A DNA stretch of 64,000 nucleotides from Gemmatimonadota bacterium (GCA_040388535.1 JAZKBR010000004.1:399699-463698); one strand, 5' to 3'; counted from the first letter of the stretch, positions 32,992-42,173 are shown. Translations and numbers: made by a program. The notes: generated by a model from the letters alone, not told the origin.

Positions 32992-33708
32992 CTAGAAGGT
33001 GACGGTGACGACAACCGAGGCAGCGACTGCTTTGCCCAACGAGTCGCGCGCGGGAGTGAAGCCGTAGTTCCGCATCGCTTCATCGAACTTCTTGGCATAG
33101 CCTTTGTCCGCAATTGGCGGAGTGACCTTGATATCAAGCACTTTTCCCTGCGCGTCGACACTGAACATCACATCCACCGTCACCCCTCGGAGCGACTTCG
33201 GCGAGTTTAGCGTCGGAATAATCATCTGCTTCGAGACCGGCTCCGTACCACCACGACCGTTGCCGTTGCCACCGCCGCTACCACTCCCGCTCCCCGGTCC
33301 GGTCCCGCTGCCGCTGCCAGGGCCGACGCCCGTGCCATTGCCGCCGCCCGAGCCACCGCCGGTGCCACCTGCGACCTGACTGCTGCTGGCGGGCGTGGTA
33401 TCGCGGAAGGCCATCGGCGCTTCGGCTACCGGCGTCGGCGGTGGCGGCACCACTTCCGGCGGGACCACGAGTGGTGGCGGCGGAATCTCGGCCGCAGTCG
33501 GTGGTGGAGGCGGGGCTGCGGTGAACGCCGTACCGCCGTTTCCTCCTCCACCGCCGCCACCGAGCGCCAGTCGAAACGCCTCACCGATCGGGGAGGATGT
33601 TGGCGGCATCACCTGCGCCGTCACGCGCAGGAGCGCGTAGATCAACAGCAGGTGCAGCAGCGCGGAAATGACAATCGCTGCCCGGCTACGCTCGGGCGGG
33701 AGTGGCAT
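32992..33708 (-). CDS. TonB-like protein with Gly/Pro-rich linker
   Basis: 238-residue energy-transducer-like protein. One N-terminal helix (AAIVISALLHLLLIYALL), then a run of glycines, a proline-rich stretch (about 65-95) and a glycine/serine repeat (about 110-155) that can span the periplasm. The C-terminal 80 residues (GVTVDVMFSVDAQGKVLDI to YGFTPARDSL) fit the TonB C-terminal fold. It is placed after exbB-exbD-exbD. It may act as a second TonB or as a TolA-like partner. The ATG at 33708 was chosen because upstream sequence is not family-like. Confidence 0.78.
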   Translation of the reverse strand: MPLPPERSRAAIVISALLHLLLIYALLRVTAQVMPPTSSPIGEAFRLALGGGGGGGNGGTAFTAAPPPPPTAAEIPPPPLVVPPEVVPPPPTPVAEAPMAFRDTTPASSSQVAGGTGGGSGGGNGTGVGPGSGSGTGPGSGSGSGGGNGNGRGGTEPVSKQMIIPTLNSPKSLRGVTVDVMFSVDAQGKVLDIKVTPPIADKGYAKKFDEAMRNYGFTPARDSLGKAVAASVVVTVTF

Positions 33709-33781
33709 GCTCGCACGAACGCGGGCGCCCCCGGTGGGAGCGCCCGCGTCGCGGACAGCCGGTGGAGACTTCAAGTCCCGC

Positions 33782-34195
33782 TCAGTTCGCCTCGATCGGG
33801 GTGAAGCCGACAATCTGTACTCCGGCTCCGCGCGCGATGTCAATCGCCTCGATCAGGTCGCCATACACCCGCGTCGGATCCGGCTTGACGAAAAGCAGCT
33901 TCGCCGGCCGGGCGTCGTAGATGGTGTGAAACGCCTGTTCCAGCTGCGGCTTGGAATAGACGGTGCCGTTGATGGCGTAGCTCCCATCGGCCTTGAGCTG
34001 GAGCACGATCTGATTGCTCTGCGCCGAATTGTTCTGCACCCCGGTCTCGACCGGTGGAATCTGGATGTCGATGGCGGCGCGCTTGAGGGCCTGCACGATC
34101 ATGAAGATGATCAGCAGCACCAGCAGCACGTCGATCATGGGCGTCACGTTGATGTCGGAGTTGACGCCCCCGGAACTACCTGCGGCCATGGCCAT
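33782..34195 (-). CDS. exbD: ExbD/TolR-family protein (second copy)
   Basis: 137-residue biopolymer transport protein: short cytoplasmic tail, one helix (INVTPMIDVLLVLLIIFMIV) and a periplasmic domain ending IARGAGVQIVGFTPIEAN. The Asp in the MIDVLLVLL segment is the conserved proton-path residue. It starts 3 bp after the first exbD copy stops. Two ExbD proteins with one ExbB suggest a mixed ExbD dimer or two alternative complexes. Confidence 0.92.
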   Translation of the reverse strand: MAMAAGSSGGVNSDINVTPMIDVLLVLLIIFMIVQALKRAAIDIQIPPVETGVQNNSAQSNQIVLQLKADGSYAINGTVYSKPQLEQAFHTIYDARPAKLLFVKPDPTRVYGDLIEAIDIARGAGVQIVGFTPIEAN

Positions 34196-34198
34196 CGG

Positions 34199-34651
34199 CT
34201 ACTTCTCCTTGTCCTTGGGCACCGACGAAAGTCCGCCCTTGCGATCGGTGATCGCGACCAGGACGCGGGCGCCAGCGCGGCGCCCCATCTCAACGGCTTC
34301 CTGCACCTTGCTGTACGGCAGCCCGATATCGGCCTTGAAGAACAGGATCTTGTCCTTCGTCCGTGAAGCGTACATCGACTTCAGTTGTGCCTCGGCCTGA
34401 TCCTTGGGAATCGGCTTCATATCGATGAAGTAGTTTCCCTGGTTGTCCAGGCCCAAGGTGATCTCGTCATCCTCCTCGGCGCGCGAATCCACGTTCTGAC
34501 CGCTGGGCATCGTCGCCTGGAAACCGGATGCCAGCACCGGCGTGACGATCATGAAGATGATCAGGAGCACCAGCATCACGTCGATCATCGGCGTGACGTT
34601 GATGTCCGCATTCACCTTCCCCTTGCCAGAACTACCCGTGGATATGGCCAC
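34199..34651 (-). CDS. exbD: ExbD/TolR-family protein (first copy)
   Basis: 150-residue ExbD-type subunit with the same NVTPMIDVMLVLLIIFMIV helix and conserved Asp as its neighbour, and a longer periplasmic part (EDDEITLGLDNQGNYFIDM). It begins 20 bp inside the end of exbB. It ends with a charged tail (LSSVPKDKEK). It probably forms the proton channel with ExbB. Confidence 0.92.
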   Translation of the reverse strand: MAISTGSSGKGKVNADINVTPMIDVMLVLLIIFMIVTPVLASGFQATMPSGQNVDSRAEEDDEITLGLDNQGNYFIDMKPIPKDQAEAQLKSMYASRTKDKILFFKADIGLPYSKVQEAVEMGRRAGARVLVAITDRKGGLSSVPKDKEK

Positions 34652-35381
34652 TGCCGCTCACCGCCTTCTGCGCCTGGAACTCCTTGGTGAAGATCGAGCG
34701 GCCGAACTCGCTCCCCACGCTCTTGATCAGGTAGTCGATGAGCTCCTTCGAGGTGTAGGTCATCTCGACGGCGAGGTTCTCGACCTTGGTGGTGAAGTAG
34801 TTGTACGCCCACACGGCCGGGATGGCGACGATGAGGCCGAAGGCGGTGGTGATCAGTGCTTCTGCGATGCCGGAGCCGATGCCGGCCAGGCCGCCCGACG
34901 CGCCGCCAGACGACATCGCCTGGAAGGCGTTGACGATACCCATCGTGGTGCCGAGCAGACCGACGAACGGCGCCGTCGAACCGACCGTGCCGAGGATGCC
35001 GAGGCCGCGCTTGAACTCGGCCAGGGTGATCATCATCTGGCGCTCGACGGCGCGCTCGGCCGAGTTGATGTCGGCGGCGGTGATCGTAGCGCGGTCACGA
35101 AGGAGCGGCTTCACTTCGGCCAGAGCGCCACCGAGGACGCGAGCCACGTGTGATTCCTTGTTCTTCTCGGCCAGCGTGATGGCCTGATCGAGATTCTCTT
35201 CCTGAATCGCGCGGGAGAACTGCGGGGCGAACTTGCGGGTGCCCGCTTCGCTCTTCTTGATCTTGATGAGCTTCTGGATGCAGATGGTCAGGGAGTAGAC
35301 CGACATGATCGCGAGGACCACGACGATACCCCGGGCGAACAGACCGGCATCTTCCCACAGCTTCAGCATACTGGTGTTCAT
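34632..35381 (-). CDS. exbB: ExbB/TolQ/MotA-family proton channel protein
   Basis: 249-residue inner-membrane motor subunit. Helix 1 is at 14-33, and the conserved MotA/TolQ/ExbB domain at about 90-220 has GLGILGTVGSTAPFVGLLGT and AEALITTAFGLIVAIPAV. It uses the proton gradient to energise TonB. Upstream is a TonB gene (69-bp gap) and downstream two exbD genes, a complete Ton motor. Confidence 0.94.
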   Translation of the reverse strand: MNTSMLKLWEDAGLFARGIVVVLAIMSVYSLTICIQKLIKIKKSEAGTRKFAPQFSRAIQEENLDQAITLAEKNKESHVARVLGGALAEVKPLLRDRATITAADINSAERAVERQMMITLAEFKRGLGILGTVGSTAPFVGLLGTTMGIVNAFQAMSSGGASGGLAGIGSGIAEALITTAFGLIVAIPAVWAYNYFTTKVENLAVEMTYTSKELIDYLIKSVGSEFGRSIFTKEFQAQKAVSGSGHIHG

Positions 35382-35450
35382 TGGATGACCTTTCCTGAGT
35401 GAAGAGTTCCGGCCGCGACGGCGCGGCCCGCGATTACGGCGTAGGCGCCG

Positions 35451-36161
35451 TCAACCTGTCAACTTGAACGACACTGCCTGATCGACCAGCTGGCGGACCG
35501 GCGCCCCACGGATCTTGGCCGGCTTGAACCGCGACTTCTTGATTGCCTCGATGGCCGGAGCCTCGAAGGCCTTGTTGGTGCTGCTGAGCACCTGAATCGT
35601 CCCGGCCTCGGGGCGGCCATCGGTGCCAACAACGAACCGGAGCGAGACCTTGCCCTCGACGCCGGCGCCCTTGAGCACGGGCGGGTAGGTCGGCTGCGGG
35701 CCATCGAGATACTGGACCGGATCATCGACCTGATCTACCGTGAACGACTCGCCGCTGACGATGTCGACCGGACCGGTGCCGCCGACGACGCCCTTCGCGA
35801 TACCGCCCTCGACACCCTTACCCGAGAAGTCCTTTGCGTTGAACTTCTGGTTGAGATCGACCGGCGGAATCTCGGTCGGGATCTCCTTCGGCGGCACGAT
35901 GGTCTGGAATCCCTGTGGCGGAGGATTCTGCGAGACGACCACGTCCGGCGGCGGCTGATCGGGTGGCGGTGGTGGTGGCGGGTCGGGCGGCTTGATGAAG
36001 ACCGCGGTACTGTCCGCGAGGAGTTTCTTGACCGTTTCAGCCGCGCCTTGCGTGGCCTTCACGGCGCCGAAGATCAGCAGGACATGGAAGATCACGGACA
36101 GGATGAGCTGTCCGGTCGACTGTTCCTTCTTCGGCTTGGATTCGATCAGGTTCTCGAACAC
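35451..36161 (-). CDS. tonB: Energy transducer TonB
   Basis: 236-residue TonB. N-terminal anchor helix (STGQLILSVIFHVLLIFGAV), a proline-rich spacer (PPDPPPPPPPDQPPPD) and the C-terminal TonB domain from about 145 (PVQYLDGPQPTYPPVLKGAG) to the FKLTG end, with the typical YPP. It starts at GTG 36161 with GGAGG 9 nt upstream. It heads the tonB-exbB-exbD-exbD-tonB2 operon and probably energises TonB-dependent receptors, none of which lie in this window. Confidence 0.92.
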   Translation of the reverse strand: MFENLIESKPKKEQSTGQLILSVIFHVLLIFGAVKATQGAAETVKKLLADSTAVFIKPPDPPPPPPPDQPPPDVVVSQNPPPQGFQTIVPPKEIPTEIPPVDLNQKFNAKDFSGKGVEGGIAKGVVGGTGPVDIVSGESFTVDQVDDPVQYLDGPQPTYPPVLKGAGVEGKVSLRFVVGTDGRPEAGTIQVLSSTNKAFEAPAIEAIKKSRFKPAKIRGAPVRQLVDQAVSFKLTG

Positions 36162-36246
36162 GCGGACGGACCTCCGCTGATGGGACGTGGTACTGCGCTG
36201 TCAGGGTGAAATGTCACCCGACGAGTTCGCGGTGGCCTCACCGCTG

Positions 36247-36265
36247 GATGACAATTCGATGACAA
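36247..36265 (-). promoter_or_regulatory. Direct repeat resembling an OmpR/PhoB-type operator
   Basis: On the minus strand TTGTCATC-GAA-TTGTCATC, two identical 8-mers with an 11-bp period. That is the spacing used by OmpR/PhoB-family regulators, and TTGTCAT differs by one base from the Pho-box unit CTGTCAT. It lies 85 bp before the tonB start and just after the end of the histidine kinase gene. No clear -10 follows. The regulator is unknown; the OmpR-family gene next door is an obvious candidate. Confidence 0.5.
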
Positions 36266-36286
36266 CTGGATTAGCGGACGGCGTAC

Positions 36287-37783
36287 CTACAGGGAGGAGA
36301 CGTCGGTCGCAGGGAGGTGCGCACCCCGAGGGAATGTCACCGTGAAAATACTACCACGCCCGGGGCGACTCTGCACCTCGATGGTCCCGCCGTGCGCCTC
36401 GGCAATCCACTTCGAAATGGCCAGGCCGAGCCCGGTCCCCGGACGCTCGCCGGTTCGAGAGCGGGCGGGATCGGCCCGCCAGAAACGCTCGAAGACGTGC
36501 TCGAGATCACCCGGAGCAATGCCGATGCCGGTATCGGCCACGGTCAGCACCGCGGCCTCTGGAGTACTGGTGAGCCGGATGCTGACCTGCCCTTCGGCCG
36601 GAGTGTATTTCACGGCGTTGGTGACCAGATTCATCAGCAGCTGTCTGATCCGCGGCGGATCGGCCGGGACCATCACCGGCTCCTGCGGCACCTCGTTGAC
36701 CACTTCCACATTCTGATCGGTGCCGAGCAGTTCCGCCGTCTCGAGGGCGTCCCGGACCAGGGCACCAAGATCCGCTTCGACCAGAACCAGCCCGGACCGG
36801 CCCTCATCGGCCCGGGCCAGGGTGAGCAGGTTGGTCACGAGTTCCGACATCTGGTTGATCTGGCGCAGGGTTTCATCGAGCGACCCGACCAGCTCCTGCG
36901 GTGTCTTGGGATCGGTGAGTGAACGCTCGACCCCGGCGCGCAAAACCATCAACGGAGTCTTGAGCTCGTGGGACGCATCGGCGGTGAAGCGACGGAGGGC
37001 GTTGAAGCTCTGCTCCACTCGTGACAGCATCGCGTTGAGTTTCTGGGCGAGCCGGGTGAGCTCATCCTCGCCCGTCGGCACCGCCAGGCGCCGGTGCAGG
37101 GAGCGCCCATCCTGAACCGCTTCGAGCTCCTCGACCATGGTGTCCACGGGCCGGAGCGAGCGCCCCGCCAGCCAGTAGCCGAGCATGGTTGAAGCAACCA
37201 GGATCAGTGGCGCCACCAGGATCATCGAGACCAGAAGCTGCGCGGGGCCATTGAGTTCTGTGGTCGGTTGCGCCGCAATCAGGATGGAGCCCAGTTCGCC
37301 GCTGATGGAATCGGCTGGCTGGAGCAGGAAGCGGAACTGCGACTCACCGGGAATCAGCTCGAGCTGCCCCCGACGCACGATCACGGGCTGTCGCAGCACG
37401 ATCCGCCGGACTTCGACGAGTGCGCCAGGCGTCAGATCGCGGGCTGGTGGCGAGACATAGACCAGTCGACCGACATCGTCGGCGACGAAGAGATAGTCGC
37501 GCATCCCTTCGAACAGCGTGCGCGCATCACTCACCAATTCGAAGGTGCTGTCACGCTGGCCAAGATTCGGCAGCGGCACCACGACCGGCCCCTGGCGCGC
37601 CTGATCGTGCAACCAGCGGATCGCGAAGCGTGACTCCTCGGTCAGCCGGACTTCAAGCTGTTGTTCCGCTTCGCGAATCGACGCCTGCCGCCGCTCCCAA
37701 TACAGCGCCGCCCCGAACACGACAATCGACGCGGTCAGGGCGATGGTGTACGAGATCGTGAGGCGGCGACGGATCGACTGCAT
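36287..37783 (-). CDS. Transmembrane sensor histidine kinase
   Basis: 498 residues. TM1 at about 9-27, periplasmic sensor 30-180, TM2 at about 183-203, HAMP 205-258, and H-box with H272 in DASHELKTPL. N-box is MNLVTNAVKYTP, G1 VADTGIGIAP and G2 GTGLGLAISKWI. This is the classical partner layout for an OmpR-family regulator, and its ATG touches the regulator's stop codon (TAGATG). The stimulus is unknown. Confidence 0.93.
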   Translation of the reverse strand: MQSIRRRLTISYTIALTASIVVFGAALYWERRQASIREAEQQLEVRLTEESRFAIRWLHDQARQGPVVVPLPNLGQRDSTFELVSDARTLFEGMRDYLFVADDVGRLVYVSPPARDLTPGALVEVRRIVLRQPVIVRRGQLELIPGESQFRFLLQPADSISGELGSILIAAQPTTELNGPAQLLVSMILVAPLILVASTMLGYWLAGRSLRPVDTMVEELEAVQDGRSLHRRLAVPTGEDELTRLAQKLNAMLSRVEQSFNALRRFTADASHELKTPLMVLRAGVERSLTDPKTPQELVGSLDETLRQINQMSELVTNLLTLARADEGRSGLVLVEADLGALVRDALETAELLGTDQNVEVVNEVPQEPVMVPADPPRIRQLLMNLVTNAVKYTPAEGQVSIRLTSTPEAAVLTVADTGIGIAPGDLEHVFERFWRADPARSRTGERPGTGLGLAISKWIAEAHGGTIEVQSRPGRGSIFTVTFPRGAHLPATDVSSL

Positions 37784-38452
37784 CTATCCCTTCACCACAT
37801 ATCCTACGCCGCGCACCGTGTGCACGAGTTTCTGGGTGAACCCGGCATCGAGCTTCTTGCGAAGCCGGTTGATGACCACGTCGACGATGTTGGTTCCGGG
37901 ATCGAAGTGATAGTCCCAGGCATACTCGGTGATAAGGGTTCGCGACATCACCCGCCCGGGATGGCGCATCAGGTATTCGAGAACGGCGAACTCCTTCGGT
38001 GTGATCTCGATCGCCACGCCGTTGCGGGTAACCGCGCGAGTCTCGAGGTCGAGTTCGAGGTCGGCGATGCGCAGGATCCTGGCCGATAGCACTCGTGGCC
38101 GCCGGGAGAGCGCCTCGATCCGGGCGAGCAATTCCTCGAACGCAAATGGCTTGGTGACGTAGTCGTCGGCCCCGGCGCGAAGGGCATCGACCTTGAATTC
38201 CACGGAGTCCTGCGCGGTAAGTACGAGGATCGGCATCGTGAGCCCGCGGTCGCGCAGCGTGCGAAGCACTTCGAGTCCCGTCATCCCGGGGAGGCGCAAG
38301 TCGAGGATGATCAAGTCGTAGGGCGCCGAGGAGGCGAGCTTGAGCGCCTCGGCGCCATCTCCGACCCAGTCGGCGATGTACTGCTGCTCCTCCAGACCGC
38401 GTTTGACGTACTGTCCCACCGTCTTGTCGTCTTCTACCACCAGCAGCTTCAT
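37784..38452 (-). CDS. OmpR-family response regulator
   Basis: 222 residues. Receiver domain 1-115 with phospho-acceptor D51 (LIILDLRLPG), acidic pair D8/D9 and VTKP near 100. The C-terminal winged helix has ITPKEFAVLEYLMRHPG and the DVVINRLRKKLD recognition helix. It sits between two kinase genes, overlapping the upstream one by ATGA and abutting the downstream one. It may bind the 11-bp direct repeat near 36.25 kb. Confidence 0.94.
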   Translation of the reverse strand: MKLLVVEDDKTVGQYVKRGLEEQQYIADWVGDGAEALKLASSAPYDLIILDLRLPGMTGLEVLRTLRDRGLTMPILVLTAQDSVEFKVDALRAGADDYVTKPFAFEELLARIEALSRRPRVLSARILRIADLELDLETRAVTRNGVAIEITPKEFAVLEYLMRHPGRVMSRTLITEYAWDYHFDPGTNIVDVVINRLRKKLDAGFTQKLVHTVRGVGYVVKG

Positions 38453-39888
38453 CCGGCACTCCCTTCCCTGACGATGGGCAGCGCCATCCGGAAGACGGTC
38501 CCGCGCCCCTGCTCGCTGCGCACGTCCAGTCGTCCCTGATGGTCTGCAACGATGCCGTAGCAGATGGCGAGGCCGAGGCCGGTCCCGCGTGATGGCCCTT
38601 TGGTGGTGTAGAAAGGCTCGAAGATCTTCGGGAGAATGTCGGGGGGAATGCCCGGTCCGTCATCCTGGAACTCGGTGATGACCATTCCGCTCTCGACCCA
38701 GGTCCGGACGACGACGTTACCGTAGCCGTTGGTCGCGTCGGCTGCATTGAGCAGGATGGCCATCGCGGCCTGCACCAGACGCTCGCTGTTTCCGGTGACC
38801 GAAGGCAGGTTGCTGGCAAACTCGCGCACGACCTTGAGGCGCCGGAATCGCTGATGGTGCTTGAGCAGGTAGAGCGTCCGCTCCAGCAGCGCGTTGAGGT
38901 CGGTCGGTTCGTGCGCCCCGCCACTGCGACCGGCGCGGGAGAAATCCAGCAGGCCGTCGACAATGTTGGTGCAGCGGCCGACTTCACTCTCGATGATATC
39001 GAGATATTCGCGCACGACAGGATCGGCCTGCCCGCCCAGCCGTGAGGAAATCGCCGCAACGCACGCGCCAATCGTGGCCAGCGGATTGTTGATCTCGTGC
39101 ATCACGCCCGCGGCAAGCTGGCCGACCGCTGCAAGCTTTTCCGTCTGGTGCATCGCGCGCTGGATGATCCGGGTCTCGGTGACGTCTTCTCCGATGGAGA
39201 TGACGTGCGTCACCCGGGTCCCGCTGATTCGCATCGGGATGCGCGACGTCCGGTAGATGCGCGGGTCACCGTCGCCGGCCTGGACTTCCTGTTCACTTTC
39301 GTGGGTCTCGCCATTCCGGAAGACGCCCTCGAACTCCGCCCGTAGCGAGGCGGGTGGTTGGCGGAACAGCACCTCGTGCACCGGCTTCCCGAGCACATCA
39401 TCGCGCCGCAGCCCCTGCATCCCGGTTTCGCGCTTGCGATTCCAGAGTACGATGCGGAACTGTTCGTCGACGACGTAGAGACCGACCGGCAGCGAGTCGA
39501 TCGTGAGCCGGTGAATCTGCCGCTCGAGCATGACCTCGTCATCGGCACCGAGTTCGAATGCCGGAAGGACGGCGGCGAGGAGGGAGGCGATCGTCTCGAG
39601 GATCGGCCGCAGCTCGGCCGGCGGACGCGGCGTGCCCACGACTTCGAGCACCGCGTGGCGATCGCCACGCCACGGCACTGTCACGGCGAACGGCGCCGAC
39701 TCGTCTGCCGTCCCATCCGTGACCGTGATTGCATCAGCGCGCCGCGCACCGGCGCGCAACCGGACTTCGTGGGCGGGCAAGGCGCTGCGCAACTGTTCAC
39801 AGAGCCCGCGCAGCCGGTCGGCCGCCGGCATTGCACCGCCAAGCACCCGAGCGGCCCCCGCAATGATGGCGAGGGGAGGAATCGACAT
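38449..39888 (-). CDS. PAS-domain soluble sensor histidine kinase
   Basis: 479 residues, no membrane helix. A poorly conserved GAF-like N-terminal region (30-115), a PAS domain (about 125-245, LPVGLYVVDEQFRIVLWNRK and MRISGTRVTHVISIGEDVT), an H-box with H264 in GVMHEINNPLATIG (NtrB-like) and a full ATPase domain (DDGPGIPPDILPKIFEPFYTTK, GTGLGLAICYGI). It is coupled to the response regulator by ATGA. The ATG at 39888 was preferred to a GTG at 39927 that overlaps the upstream gene. Confidence 0.88.
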   Translation of the reverse strand: MSIPPLAIIAGAARVLGGAMPAADRLRGLCEQLRSALPAHEVRLRAGARRADAITVTDGTADESAPFAVTVPWRGDRHAVLEVVGTPRPPAELRPILETIASLLAAVLPAFELGADDEVMLERQIHRLTIDSLPVGLYVVDEQFRIVLWNRKRETGMQGLRRDDVLGKPVHEVLFRQPPASLRAEFEGVFRNGETHESEQEVQAGDGDPRIYRTSRIPMRISGTRVTHVISIGEDVTETRIIQRAMHQTEKLAAVGQLAAGVMHEINNPLATIGACVAAISSRLGGQADPVVREYLDIIESEVGRCTNIVDGLLDFSRAGRSGGAHEPTDLNALLERTLYLLKHHQRFRRLKVVREFASNLPSVTGNSERLVQAAMAILLNAADATNGYGNVVVRTWVESGMVITEFQDDGPGIPPDILPKIFEPFYTTKGPSRGTGLGLAICYGIVADHQGRLDVRSEQGRGTVFRMALPIVREGSAG

Positions 39889-39902
39889 CCGGGAATCGTC
39901 GG

Positions 39903-40379
39903 TCACGGTGCTGATCGGGGGCGCCACGGACCGAAGACCGCGTGGGCGATGCGCCAGGCGCCATCACGCCGGGCCAGGGTGAGAAAATCATTCGCTTCGA
40001 AGTCGCCCGCACCCAGCGTTCCGTCGGCCGCGATCACGACGCGCACGGTGGCCAGGTTCCCGTCGGCACGGACCTCCGAACGAACCAGCCGTACGCCGGA
40101 CCGTTCCGTCCGGTACTCCGGGATGCCGAGCAGGGCGCGAGCGGCTACCAGGGTGGCTGGATTGTTCCCGCCGTCGATCAGCACCGTAGCGGCCGGAAAG
40201 ACCGCCCGACCGAACGCTGCCGAATCGTGTCGCGCGAGGGCGCGATAGAAGGCAACGGGAAGCCCCTGCAGCACCGGGTCTTCGTTCCGTGCCCCGGTCG
40301 GGGTGCGGTAGTCGAAGCGGCACCCGGTGAGGGCGAACAGGGTGAGGAGGATGGCGGTGGAGCGGTTCGGGGTGGACAT
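39903..40379 (-). CDS. NTF2/SnoaL-like lipoprotein
   Basis: 158-residue secreted lipoprotein: lipobox LTGC at the end of a hydrophobic leader (TAILLTLFAL). The body (LPVAFYRALARHDSAAFGR, then DFLTLARRDGAWRIAHAVF) fits the SnoaL/DUF4440-type cone fold often used as a ligand or steroid-like binding module. It lies 14 bp upstream of the PAS kinase and could be part of the signalling operon, for example as a ligand sensor. That role is inference. Confidence 0.65.
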   Translation of the reverse strand: MSTPNRSTAILLTLFALTGCRFDYRTPTGARNEDPVLQGLPVAFYRALARHDSAAFGRAVFPAATVLIDGGNNPATLVAARALLGIPEYRTERSGVRLVRSEVRADGNLATVRVVIAADGTLGAGDFEANDFLTLARRDGAWRIAHAVFGPWRPRSAP

Positions 40380-40437
40380 CGACTGGAAGGTGGCCGCGCG
40401 ACCCCGGCAGTGCCAAGGGCCGCGCACCATCCGGGAA

Positions 40438-40908
40438 TCAGCGAAGTGCCGCAAGCTGCGCCAGCAACTCGCTGTTCTCGCGCCGATGACCCAGTTCGGC
40501 CTCTTCCCATGTCCAGCGGACAACACCCGTCCGATCGATGAGGATGTAGGCCCGGGATGAATGATTCTTCGCCTCGATCAGCGTCCCGTAGTCGCGGGAC
40601 GCGGTGCGCATGAAATCACTCAGCAGGTCGATCCGCATCTTCCCCTGCTGCTTGAACGCCTTGAGTGTGGGCACCGAGTCACAGCAGATCGGCAGGACAA
40701 TGGTGCCGGCGTTCGCGAACTGCTCGAGGTCTTCGGAGAAGGCATGCAGCTCGGTGCTGCAGGTCGAGGTGAACGCCAGCGGAAAGAAGGCCAGGAGCAC
40801 ATTCTTCTTATCCCGGAAGGAGGCCAGGGTGACCTCTTCTCCACTGGTTGACGGCAGCGTGAATGCCGGTGCCTGGGAGCCAACCGGCGGCAGCGCGTCG
40901 GCCGGCAT
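40438..40908 (-). CDS. Peroxiredoxin (AhpC/TSA family, AhpE-like)
   Basis: 156-residue thiol peroxidase. Peroxidatic C50 in FPLAFTSTCSTEL (T-x2-C type). C75 and C76 are candidates for a resolving Cys. It reduces H2O2, alkyl or peptide hydroperoxides. It starts one base after the superoxide dismutase stop codon (TGAGATG), so the two work in series: superoxide to peroxide to water. Confidence 0.92.
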   Translation of the reverse strand: MPADALPPVGSQAPAFTLPSTSGEEVTLASFRDKKNVLLAFFPLAFTSTCSTELHAFSEDLEQFANAGTIVLPICCDSVPTLKAFKQQGKMRIDLLSDFMRTASRDYGTLIEAKNHSSRAYILIDRTGVVRWTWEEAELGHRRENSELLAQLAALR

Positions 40909-40909
40909 C

Positions 40910-41518
<609 letters not shown>

Positions 41519-41651
41519 CGAGTGACTCCGGCAGGGGTAAACTGTACGCCAAAGATGGTTCGCCCCGGTAAGCGGGGCAACGAGGTCCCGACCTTGAACC
41601 CAATCCGGGGACGCCGATACTCAGGCAGGCACACACCGAGGAACGCAATCC

Positions 41652-42149
41652 GTGGCACTCTCACTCCGTTACGCCCTGACATCACCCGGCCGGGCCGTAG
41701 TGGCGCTGGAGGCCGATGATCTCCGGGTGGCGATGCAGGCGACCGACGAAACGGATGCACTGGGCGACCTGACCCGGGCAGCCGTCACGCTGCTCGAAGG
41801 GGGGGACCACGCCTCGCTGGTCCTCGAAGACGCACCCGGGGTCCACGAATGGACCTTCGAGCGGCAAGGCGACCTGGTGCAGTTGCGGATTCACAGCTGG
41901 GCCGACCGACGCTCGGGAAGCGCCGACATGGTGATGTCCCAGGAGCGCTCAGTCGCGCTCGGCTGCCCACTCGCCGTGCTCGCGCGAGAACTGGTGCTGG
42001 TACTCGACGTGCTATGGGTCGGGCACGGACCGGATGGCTGGGCGCGACTCTCCCCGAAGCATCCCTTCCCCGCGGCCGAGCGACGCCGCCTGCGACAGCT
42101 CCTCGCCGTCGAGGCACGGCGCACCGCCGAACGGCGGCCGAACGACTAG
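41652..42149 (+). CDS. Hypothetical protein
   Basis: I do not recognise this 165-residue protein. It starts at GTG 41652 (ALSLRYALTSPGRAVVALEADD), has a beta-rich first half and an amphipathic helix AVLARELVLVLDVLWV near 110-130, then a basic C-terminus. No signal peptide. The strand, codon use and position divergent from sodA support a real gene. Its stop codon lies in the 7-bp tandem repeat that also ends the convergent DUF167 gene. Confidence 0.55.
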   Translation: MALSLRYALTSPGRAVVALEADDLRVAMQATDETDALGDLTRAAVTLLEGGDHASLVLEDAPGVHEWTFERQGDLVQLRIHSWADRRSGSADMVMSQERSVALGCPLAVLARELVLVLDVLWVGHGPDGWARLSPKHPFPAAERRRLRQLLAVEARRTAERRPND

Positions 42150-42173
42150 AGAGACTAGAGACTAGAGACTAGA
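42144..42173. repeat. Tandem repeat of GACTAGA (four copies)
   Basis: GACTAGA at 42144-42150, 42153-42159, 42160-42166 and 42167-42173, with GA between the first two. The first copy holds the TAG stop of the plus-strand gene at 41652. The last copy, read on the minus strand, holds the TAG stop of the DUF167 gene. A slippage-prone microsatellite in a convergent junction. Confidence 0.85.

Noticed and set aside
31386..33002. A 538-codon plus-strand open frame opposite the amino acid permease.
   Set aside because: It is the GC-rich antisense shadow of the APC permease; its sequence is low-complexity, Asp/His/Arg-rich and matches no family.
33240..33400. GC-rich short repeats in the second TonB-like gene as a CRISPR-like or intergenic repeat.
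   Set aside because: They translate in frame into the Gly/Ser linker of the TonB-like protein.
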